A DNA stretch of 10,407 bases from Chrysochromulina tobinii (Eukaryota > Haptophyta > Prymnesiales > Chrysochromulinaceae), in contig JWZX01000391.1 of the NCBI GenBank assembly GCA_001275005.1, positions 1 to 10,407 of the forward strand, read 5' to 3'. The translations under genes were made by a program, and so were the position numbers. Shown in pieces: positions 1 to 8,000 of this stretch (its first letter is position 1; each line of letters starts with the position of its first letter). The notes beneath the pieces were generated by a model. It was not told the origin of the DNA, made no database searches, and saw only the letters and a program-made list of their open reading frames with translations.

Positions 1-1706
1 TGCCGATGAGCCTCTGCTCTCCAAAGCCGTCCGTCGCCGCCGTAAGCTCGGCGAGGGTGAGGGCGACGGCCGCAGGCGGCGCCGAGGGTGCCTCCGGGGT
101 CTCCGATGCAGGCGCCGCTTCTGCGGATGCTGAGCCTGCGGCAGGCGGCGACTGTGTGACCTCGAGCAGCGACAGCTTCGACAGGTTGGCTTGCATCTCC
201 ATCTCCACCGCGTGCTTGCGACGCAGCATCTGGCTCTCCTGCTTGCGCTTCTTTTGGAAGCGCTCGCGCATCGCCCTCGCCTCCGCCAACACATCCTCGC
301 TTGCGAGTGCGTGGTGCTCCTCGATCGCCCGGACCAGGCCCTCGAACTGCGCGGCCGCCATGGCCACACGCAGCGCCTCGTTGGCGGCGGCAGAAGGAGC
401 AGGAGGACACACGACGTCCTCGTCGCCAGCCGCCGCCGACACCTCGCTGTCCGCCTCGGCGCGGCCACTCGCGGCCGCTGACGCACTCGCTACCGGCGCT
501 CTCGCCTCGCTCGCCCCAGCCTGCTTGGCTTTGGCTTTCTTGCTCGCTTTCTTCGTGTGCGCCTGCTGCTTGTGCGCAGCCTCTGCCTCCTCCTCAGCCA
601 GCAGAGCCGCAGCGGCAAGCTCGGCTGCCCGCTCGGCTGCCGCACGCAGGAATCTTGCGATGACGGTGTGGCCTCGGGCCTCTGCGACATCGAGGGCTGT
701 GCCCGCAGCGCATCGCAAGTCGGTGCGTGCGCTAGCAAGCACGAGCAGCTTGACTATGTCGCCGTGCCCTTTGTTGCAGGCGTGGTGCAGAGGCGTGCGG
801 CCGTTGCTGCCTGCCTGGTCGACGGCGGCGTGGGCGGCGAGCAGCAGCCGCACGCAGTCGCCGTGGCCATCGATACAGGCGTAGATCAGAGGCGTGTTGC
901 CGTTGCGGCCTGGCTGTTCGACGACGGCGTGGGCGGCGAGCAGCAGCTGTACGCAGCCGCAGTCGGCCTTCGATGCAGGCGGCGATCAGAGGCGTGAGGC
1001 CGTTGCTGTCTGCCTGGTCGACGGCGGCGTGGGCGGCGAGCAGCAGCTGCACGCAGCCGCCGTGGTCTTTATAGCAGGCGGCGAACAGAGGCGTGGTACC
1101 GTTGCTGGATGCCTTGTTGACGGCGGCGTGGGCGGCGAGCAGCAGCTGCACGCAGTCGCCGTGGTCTTTATTGCAGGCGGCGTACAGAGGCGTGCGGCCG
1201 TTGCTGTTTGCCTGGTCGACGGCGGCGTGGGCGGCGAGCAGCAGCTGCACGCAGCCGCCGTGGCCTTCGTTGCAGGCGGCGATCAGAGGCGTGAAGCCGT
1301 TGCTGTCTGCCTGGTCGACGGCGGCGTGGGCGGCGAGCAGCAGCTGCACGCAGCCGCCGTGGTCTTTATAGCAGGCGGCGTACAGAGGCGTGGTGCCGTC
1401 ACTGGCTGCCTGGTCGACGGCGGCGTGGGCGCCGAGCAGCAGCTGCACGCAGTCGCCGTGGCCTTTGTCGCAGGCGGCGTACAGAGGCGTGGAGCCGTTG
1501 CTGTTTGCCTGGTCGACGGCGGCGTGGGCAGCGAGCAGCAGCCTCGTGCACTTAGGGTGACCAGTCTCACATGCACGAAGCAGGCAAAGGCCGAGGTCGG
1601 CCGCTCCTGTCACCCTGTCGATGAAGCCCACGGCCTTGGCCTCGTCGCCGCGACGGAGCGCGTCGAACATCGCGTCGACCGCCTCGGCGCTGCCACTCGC
1701 GGCCAT
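1..1706 (-). CDS. Ankyrin-repeat protein with coiled-coil-like linker and start of a probable protein kinase domain (3' end outside window, one apparent frameshift)
   Basis: The start is the ATG at 1706 in the context GCCATGGCC, a good eukaryotic initiation context; the frame is open slightly upstream but without another ATG. After about 35 residues come roughly ten ankyrin repeats of 33 residues, with cores such as GSTPLYAACDKGHGDCVQLL and AAHAAVDQ. Near 961-980 the unit has one extra base compared with its neighbours and the frame shifts; the shifted frame continues the repeats without a stop to base 1. From about 660 to 60 follows an Ala/Glu/Lys-rich stretch (EEEAEAAHKQQ, RFQKKRKQE), probably helical or coiled. 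The last residues, LAELTAATDGFGEQRLIG, match the lead-in and first glycine of the ATP loop in receptor-like/Pelle-type kinases, so a kinase domain probably lies beyond the edge. Ankyrin repeats bind proteins, so a signalling kinase is inferred. No intron is visible in this gene, unlike its two neighbours. Plus-strand open frames here are shadows. Confidence 0.8.
961..980 (-). other. Apparent +1 frameshift inside the ankyrin repeats
   Basis: Other repeats read GAAGGCCACGGCGGCTGCGT on the minus strand, whereas this one reads GAAGGCCGACTGCGGCTGCG, one base longer before GTACAG. Both flanking frames encode good ankyrin repeats. It could be a sequencing error in a repetitive GC-rich tract, a real inactivating change, or allelic variation. 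Confidence 0.75.
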
Positions 1707-2012
1707 GGCGAGGGATTTCACAAGTTGATTTCACACCCAGTTTCCGTGTGAAGAGACTGTCTCAGCTAAACTGTATAACACGAGCAAGGTGCGTATCTTT
1801 ATTGTAGGGGGTACGCGCTACCGGTTAAGTTTGGCGGTGAGTTTGGAGACAGTTTGCCTCTCCGTTCTTTCTTGTCTGTCCGACCTGTCGTCCGACTGTC
1901 ATGCCGACCAAGTTGCTGACCTGACCAGTTTTTTCGTCGCACACGACAGTATCTCGATTTTTTAAACAACCTCGTAAAAAACTTCCGCAGCGGTTTTGTG
2001 ATTATCGCGGCG
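1707..2012. other. Intergenic region between the PPR and ankyrin genes
   Basis: No convincing gene is seen. This stretch must hold the 3' end of the PPR gene and the promoter and 5' UTR of the ankyrin gene. It is less GC-rich than its surroundings, with T/A runs at 1929-1935 and 1957-1980. AATAAA occurs on the minus strand at 1798-1803; it could be a polyadenylation signal for the PPR transcript or chance. A short imperfect palindrome, GAGACTGTCTC, lies at 1753-1763 and a related GAGAC at 1846-1850. Confidence 0.5.
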
Positions 2013-4678
2013 TCAGAAGCATGGCGAGCGCGAGCGGCAGCCGCGCCACCGCCGGAGCCACCGCCTCAGCGGCGAGAGCGCCCGCAACGGCGCCCGCATC
2101 ACCGGCGGCGACGTGCGCACCACCGGCGGCGCCGAAGCCTTCGACGAGACCTGACGAAACCGGACGTCGTGGCGACGAAGCGCCGCGTTGAAGGCGAGGA
2201 GATTCTCGGGCCACTCTGGACGTCCCCCAACGGCATCCCTACCGGCCTGGAGGGCTCCTGCGGTCTCCCAACGGCCCGCCCTCTGGCAAGCGGCGATGGC
2301 GACGTTGTAGGTGGTTACGTCCGGGCTCACGCCCGACGCACGCATCTGCTCGAGCAATCAGGCGCAATCAATCGCAATCAATCGCAATCAATCGCAATCA
2401 GTCGCAATCAATCGCAATCAATCGCAATCAGGCGTACCTGCTGGAGCAACCCAATCGCAATCAGTCGCAATCAGTCGCATTCAGTCGCACCTGCTGGAGC
2501 AACCCAATCGCAATCAGTCGCAATCAGTCGCAATCAGTCGCACCTGCTGGAGCAACCCAATCGCAATCAGTCGCAATCAGTCGCATTCAGTCGCACCTGC
2601 TGGAGCAACCCAATCGCAATCAGTCGCAATCAGTCGCAATCAGTCGCAATCAGTCGCAATCAGGCGCACCTGCTGGAGCAACCCAATCGTTTGCTCCCAC
2701 CGGCCACCCTTTTCGAGAGCAGCGAGGGCGGCGTTGTACGTGATCGTGTTGGGCGCGACGCCGACCTGCATGCAATCAGACACGCAGAGGAATGTGCAGA
2801 GGCACTCAGCGGCAATCAATGTCTCATCAGAGGCACTCAAGCGCAATCATGGTCTCATCAGAGGCACTCAGAGCACCGTCCGATGTCAATCAGTCGCAAT
2901 CAGTCGCAATCACCTGGCGCATCTGCTCGAGGAGGGCATTCAATCGCAATCAATCGCAATCAGTCGCAATCAGTCGCAATCACCTGGCGCATCTGCTCGA
3001 GGAGGGCATTCAATCGCAATCAATCGCAATCAGTCGCAATCAGTCGCAATCACCTGGCGCATCTGCTCGAGGAGGGCGAGCGCCTCGTTCCACAGCCCGC
3101 CCTTGGCACACGCCGCAACGGCAGCACTGAAGCTGATCACATTCGGGCTCACGCCCCGAGCTCGCATCTCCCGCAGGAGATCGAGAGCTCGCGTGAGCTC
3201 GCCGCCCTTTTCACACGCCGAGATCGCGGACGAGTATGAATATACGTCGGGCGTCACCCCCGCAGATCGCATCTCGTCAAGCAGCCCGTGCGCCTGCATC
3301 CAGCGGCGGTCATCAGCGGTCATCAGTGGCAATCAGTGGCACTCAGCGCACCTGCACCACGTGGCAGAGGGTCATCAGCGGCCATCAGTGCTCATAAGAT
3401 TGCACTCAATGGCAATCAGCGGCACTCAGCGCACCTGCTGCCACTCGCCGCTGCCCTCGCACGCGGCAATCGCCGCATTGTAGCTGTACACGTCAGGCCT
3501 GATCCCTGTCGACTTCATCGTCTTCAGCAGCGCGAGTGCCCTCGCGCTCTCACCTGATGAGGGATGCAATCAGCATGCAATCACGCTCTCACCTGATGAG
3601 GGAGGCAATCAGCATGCAATCAGGGAGGTCTCACCTCCTTTAGCAAGCGCCGAGAGCGCCGAGTTGAACGTAATCACGTCCGGTGCGACCCCGGCAGTAC
3701 GCATCTCATTAAGTAAGCTGAGTGCACGCTGCCACTCTTGCGCCTTGGCGCACCTGATGAGGGAGGCCATCAGCATGCAATCAGCATGCAATCAGCAGTC
3801 ACTCAGCGACGCTCAACGGCAATCTGATGAGTGAGGTAATCAGCATGCAATCAGCATGCATGCACGCACGCGGAGATGGCCGAGTTGAAGCTGACCACAT
3901 TAGGGACATGGCTGATGAGTGAGGTAATCAGCATGCATGCATGCACGCACGCGGAGATGGCCGAGTTGAAGCTGACCACATTAGGGACGATGTTACACGA
4001 GCGCATCGCAACGAGAAGCGAGACAGCTCTCTCCCACTCGGCGGCCTTGGCACATGCGGCGATTGCGCTGTTGAACGAGATCACATCTGGCTGCACGCCC
4101 GCCTTGGGCATCGTCATCAGCAGCTGCATCGCACGCTCCCACAAGCCGGCCTTGGCGAGCGCTGACAGGGCGCTGTTGAAGGTGATCGTGTTGGCGTTCA
4201 GGCCCGCCGCGCGCATCTCATCGACCAGCCGGAGCGCGCGCTCCCACGCGCCGCCCTTGGCACACGCCGAGATCGCCGAGTTGAAGCTGACCTCGTTCGG
4301 AGGCACGCCGGCCGCCCGCATCGCGTCAAGGAGCGCCAACGCCTCCTCCCACCGTCCGGCCTTTTCGCACGCGGCGATGGCCGCGCTGTAGCTGAAGACG
4401 TCGGGATCGACTCCGGCCGATTTCATCTCGTCGAGCAGCCCAATAGCGCGCTTCCAGTCCCGCGAACGGCCGTACGCGCTGATGCCCATGCTAAACTCCT
4501 TGACATTCTGCGGCTGGTGCTCGGCGAGCAGCCGCTCAATGTTGGCGCTGCCGTGCGCAAGCTTGAGGTCACTCTGGTAGAGCTGCCGTCGGGCGCGGTT
4601 TGCGTCAAGGGAATCGTGGACCCGTGGGCCGGGTGAGCTCGCGAGAGCGAGCGCATAGCAAGAGGCAGCTAAGAGCAT
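2013..4678 (-). CDS. P-class pentatricopeptide repeat (PPR) protein, 6 exons, 544 residues, probably organelle-targeted
   Basis: My exon model on the minus strand is 4678-3951, 3753-3635, 3553-3435, 3293-3054, 2765-2670, 2345-2013. All joins are GT-AG and keep the frame. The spliced product has twelve consecutive repeats of 35 residues (the last degenerate), with cores such as SFNSAISACAKGGAWERAL and AGVDPDV. PPR proteins bind single-stranded RNA one base per repeat and usually act in plastids or mitochondria in RNA stability, splicing or editing. The N-terminus MLLAASCYALALASSPGP is hydrophobic and ends in small residues, like a signal peptide; in algae with complex plastids this is the first part of a plastid import signal (inference). 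No DYW, SMR or other catalytic domain is visible. The introns split repeats at different positions, so they do not mark repeat units. The last ~65 residues (Arg/Pro-rich) no longer look like PPR, and an unrecognised intron near the 3' end is possible. The start ATG is the first in frame. Confidence 0.85.
2346..2669 (-). other. PPR gene intron 5 (324 nt), with exon-end copies and decamer repeats
   Basis: The donor is CTCCAGCAG|GTGCGC and the acceptor CTCGAGCAG|ATGCG, phase 0, joining LLQQ to MRASG within repeat 11. The last ~20 bases of exon 5 (CTGCTGGAGCAACCCAATCG on the plus strand) recur four times inside, from 2438, 2490, 2543 and 2597, mostly followed by a new potential donor. Between them are many 10-base units of the form CAATCAGTCG or CAATCAATCG. 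Confidence 0.8.
2766..3053 (-). other. PPR gene intron 4 (288 nt), with exact 70-nt duplication
   Basis: The donor is ATGCGCCAG|GTGATTG and the acceptor GATTGCATGCAG|GTCGG, phase 0, joining EQMRQ to VGVAPN within repeat 10. The end of exon 4 with its donor is repeated twice more inside the intron, so there are three equivalent GT donors at 3053, 2983 and 2913. The stretch 2766-2900 has degenerate CTGAT-type units. Confidence 0.8.
2911..3050. repeat. Two identical 70-bp tandem units in PPR intron 4
   Basis: 2911-2980 and 2981-3050 are identical over all 70 bases. Each holds 27 or so bases of exon 4 end, the splice donor and four decamers (CAATCGCAAT/CAGTCGCAAT). The exon itself forms a third, partial copy from 3051. 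Perfect identity implies a very recent duplication. Confidence 0.9.
3294..3434 (-). other. PPR gene intron 3 (141 nt), carrying a fragment of the neighbouring gene
   Basis: The donor is GAGTGGCAGCAG|GTGCGC and the acceptor CGCTGGATGCAG|GCGCAC, phase 0, joining GEWQQ to AHGLLDE within repeat 8. Inside is CTCTGCCACGTGGTGCAG followed by GTGCGCTGA. This is not PPR sequence; it is the end of an exon plus donor of the methyltransferase gene. Confidence 0.8.
3343..3381. repeat. 39-bp copy of the methyltransferase-gene exon/intron junction
   Basis: These 39 bases are identical to 7295-7333. In the methyltransferase gene the sequence includes the exon end encoding CHVVQ, its donor, and intronic GATGACC units. 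Here it lies in the middle of a PPR-gene intron. Confidence 0.85.
3554..3634 (-). other. PPR gene intron 2 (81 nt), two abutting minimal introns
   Basis: The donor is GCTAAAGGAG|GTGAGA and the final acceptor CCTCATCAG|GTGAGAGCG, joining ALAKGG to ESARALAL, phase 1. It consists of a 42-nt unit (3593-3634) and a 39-nt unit (3554-3592), each starting GTGAGA and ending CTCATCAG. The exon that follows again begins GTGAGAGCG, so unit starts and exon start are copies of one another. Confidence 0.8.
3754..3950 (-). other. PPR gene intron 1 (197 nt), with an in-frame copy of the exon 1 end
   Basis: The donor is ATCTCCGC|GTGCGT and the acceptor CCTCATCAG|GTGCGCC, phase 2, joining FNSAISA to CAKAQEW. 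A 54-base block at 3935-3988 (exon 1 end plus intron start) recurs exactly at 3854-3907, offset 81 bases. Because 81 is a multiple of three and no stop intervenes, reading through gives a second VPNVVSFNSAISAC in frame. Confidence 0.8.
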
Positions 4679-4883
4679 GTTTTTCCAATCAATCTCGTCG
4701 ATCTGCCGCGACAGCGCGTTTCGTCACAGACATGAACGACATGAACGGAAAGTTCTTAACATACCGAGGTGCTGCGTCCTGTGCCCGTGCTCTCCTGTGC
4801 TCGCTCATTCCACTTAAGGTTCATCTTCAGTGCATCTTCTCGCAGCCGATGGCGCGATGTTCATCTGCTGTTGGCGATGTTCA
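4679..4883. other. Intergenic region between the methyltransferase-fusion and PPR genes
   Basis: These 205 bases must contain the 3' end of the upstream gene and the promoter and leader of the PPR gene. I see no gene. Next to the stop codon, GCGATGTTCATC (plus strand) occurs twice, at 4855 and 4874, with a third similar GCGATGTTGAAC at the CDS end. No clear TATA box or AATAAA is seen. Confidence 0.5.
4689..4742 (-). promoter_or_regulatory. Possible upstream ORF in the PPR leader
   Basis: ATG at 4742 opens a 17-codon frame (MSFMSVTKRAVAADRRD) that stops at 4689, eleven bases before the PPR start codon; a second in-frame ATG lies at 4733. If the transcript begins upstream of 4742 this could lower translation of the PPR protein. 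The transcription start is unknown, so this is tentative. Confidence 0.3.
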
Positions 4884-5034
4884 TCAGCCGATGGCGATGT
4901 TGAACATCTCCTCTAGGTCGAGATCGTCATCATCGATGGCACCCGCGTCGGTCTCCTCGCCATATCCACCCTCATAGTAGCGATTGTCTTCCTCATAGCC
5001 ATCCTCATAGGCGCCCTCGCCGTTGTCGTCCTCA

Positions 5035-5088
<54 letters not shown>

Positions 5089-8000
5089 TCATATTGCGGC
5101 TCGTATAGCGGATTGAAGTCGGCGATGAGCTCGTTCACCACGGGCTCGGTGACGGGCCAGTGCGAGGCACCCTCCTCGTTTTGGTAAAAGTAGAGCTGCG
5201 AACCCTTTTCAGGCCACCAGTACTTGTCACCGGCGCCGGCGCCGGTTCGGCGGTGCTGCAGGCCCATGAGGTAGGCATGCTGCTTCGCGGGCACGTTGGC
5301 CACGTGGCGTCGCCATGGCTCGCACGCATGCACGCACGTCGCGAGGTGATCCGAGTGATCCATATCCATATCCGGGATGACGACCACGAACGACATCGGG
5401 CCGTCCGCCTATCGGAACGCCGCCGCAATCAGGGAGGTTATTAGCGAGGACATCAGTGAGGCCATCATCAGAGAGGCCATCAGTGAGGCCATCATCAGTG
5501 AGGCCATCAGCGCACCTGTCGGAACAGCGCCGCAATGTGCTGATGAGGGACGCAATCAGAGGTCATCAGAGGCCATCAGCGCACCTGTCGGAACAGCGCC
5601 GCAATGTGCAGAAAGCATGCACACACCGAGGCCTTGTCGAAGGGGGGATTCGCTTCGAAGGATCCGGAGCGCGGCCGGAAGGACTGAAACGGCCCGACCG
5701 CCCCAAAGTAACGGTCGGAGTCGAACCAAGCCGAGCAGTACATTCCGCACCCAAAGTGCTTGTAGCGGTTGAGCGGTGAGGCGTAGCATTCGAAATCGAC
5801 GCCGAGGCACCGCTGAGGCGGGGGAGAGGAGGCATTATGAGATGCGCAGAGGCGTCATCAGAGGCACACCGCACCTGGAGCGTTGCCATCAGAGGCGTCA
5901 TCAGAGGCGTCATCAGAGGCGCAGAGGCGTCATCAGAGGCACTCCGCACCTGGAGCGTCGCCATCAAGCGCCGTGGCAGCGCCGCTTGATTGGCACTCTT
6001 GTCCATCGAGATCGCATCGTACCTGATGAGGGAGGCAATCAGCATGCACTCAAATGGCCGCCTGATTGGCACTCTCGTCCATCGAGATCGCATCGAGAGC
6101 GCATCTCGTACCGGTACGCCATCGCGAAGAGGCGCGTCAGCATCAGGCTCTCATCGTGCCCACCGGAGATGTACATCTCGCGAAGGTCGTCGAAATGCGA
6201 GCTCCACATCTCCACCGTGTGCTCCTCCACCTCATCACTGGCGCTGCCCTCGCCGCCACCCTTGCCGCCGCCCTTGCCGCCGCCCTTGCCGCCGCCGCCC
6301 TTGCCCACGCCGCCCTTGCCGCCGCCCAAGCCGCCGCCGCCGATGCCCACCGGTCGGTAGACGATCTGCACGGACTCGGGATCCGTTGGGTGAGGGCTCA
6401 TCAGGGGTAATCAGTGGGTCATCAGGGGTAATTAGTGGGTCATCTGGGGTAATTAGTGGGTCATCAAGGGTAATTACCTGCACGGACTCGGGATCCGTTG
6501 GGTGAGGGCGCTTGAAGACGCCCAGCTGTCTGTCGCCGAGCGTCACGCCGCGATGAGAGATGGCCTTTTTCCAGTGCTCCTGGAGCCCCTGGGCGTTCTC
6601 AAGCAGATCCGAGGCCGCCTTGGTGGCAAACTTGGAGAGACCCTCAGCCAATTCGTACCTGATGAGGGAGGCAATCAGCATGCAATCGGAGGCCGCCCTG
6701 GAGTCAAGCTGGGTGTCCCTCTCATACCAGAAGCCGTCATCGTTGGACTCGCGCTGTGGGAAGTTGGCGCGGTACGTGCTCTTCAGTTGCGACGCCAGCC
6801 ATCGAACGACGAGCGAGTCTGTGGGCGACGGAAGGGCTCATCAGGGCTCATCAGGGCTCATCAGGGCTCATCAGGGCTCATCAGGGCTCATCAGGGCTCA
6901 TCAGGGCTCATCAGGGCTCATCAGGGCTCATCAGGGGTAATCAGTGGAGGCACACCTGTACGTGAGGGAATGACCGGCTCGAGTGGGCACGCGCTATGTG
7001 CGGAGGCGTCCGGGTCGGTATTGGCGACCACCACGAAAAAGATCCACTTCGAAATGATGTCCCATGCAAGCTTGCGCTCCAAATAAGGCAACCGGCGCAC
7101 CGCGTCCGCCGCGCGCGCGCCGGACGCGGCACCATAGCGTACAGACGAGGGAGGTGGACGCGCCGAGAGCCCGCCCGAGGCCGAGGCGGGGCTGCCGACG
7201 GCATGGATGCGCTGCTCCACGTGGCAGAGGGTCATCAGCGGTCATCAGTGGCAATCAGTGGCAATCAGTGGCAATGAGGGGCAATCAGCGGCAATCAGCG
7301 CACCTGCACCACGTGGCAGAGGGTCATCAGCGGTCATCAGTGGCAATCAGCGGCAATCAGCGCACCTGCACCACGTGGCAGAGAGCGTCGTAACGGTCGA
7401 CGGCGCTGCCCGGGAGTTCGAGCCCGTACCTGATGAGGAAGGCCATCAGAGAGGCCATCAGAGGCCATCAGAGAGGCCATCAGGGAACTCGAGCACATAC
7501 ACAGCCTCCAGTGGCAATCAGTGGCAATCAGTGGCAATCAGTGGCAATCAGTGGCAATCAGTGGCAATCAATGGCAATCAGAGAACTCGAGCACATACAC
7601 AGCCTCCTGGCTCGCCGCGGACAGCTGATGAGGGAGACAATCAGCATGCAATCAGCATGCAATCAGCAGGCAATCAGGGAGCATACACAGCCTCCTGGCT
7701 AGCCGCGGACAGCAGGTCCTCAACTGCCGGCCCAATCTCCTGCTCGAGCTGCTCGTGCAGCGCCGTGGTGGGCGTTGCGTGCGGCGGCGACAGCGTGAGC
7801 GTTGGAGGCACGAAGCTCCGCTCGGGCACAAAGTGCCCGTCGCGAAAGGTGAAGGGCCATACCTGATGAGGGAGGCAATCATCATGCAATCGAGATGCGA
7901 TCTCGGGCACAAAGCGCCCGTCGCGAGAGGTGAGGGGCCATACCCAGGCGCGTAACCACCCCTTCATCGCCTCCTGCTGCGCGGGCGCGCGGTAGCAACT

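Noticed and set aside
6-1751. Long plus-strand open frames opposite the ankyrin gene
   Set aside because: They translate the repeats in antisense into low-complexity Ala/Gly/Val-rich sequence; the minus strand gives clear ankyrin motifs and a kinase lead-in.
2346-2669. Regularly spaced repeats resembling a CRISPR array
   Set aside because: The copies are exon ends of the host gene separated by 10-base minisatellites, not unique spacers, and the context is eukaryotic.
1998-3483. Plus-strand open frames of 390-413 residues rich in NRNQSQSVAIS
   Set aside because: They are products of the decamer arrays in introns; the minus strand encodes a coherent PPR protein through the same region.
6834-6960. 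CTGATGAG motifs as hammerhead ribozyme cores
   Set aside because: The required GAAA strand and the three stems are not found near any of them on either strand.
7212-7365. TGATGA and CTGA motifs as box C and box D of intronic snoRNAs
   Set aside because: They are overlapping parts of one repeat unit with wrong spacing and no terminal stem or guide-length interval.
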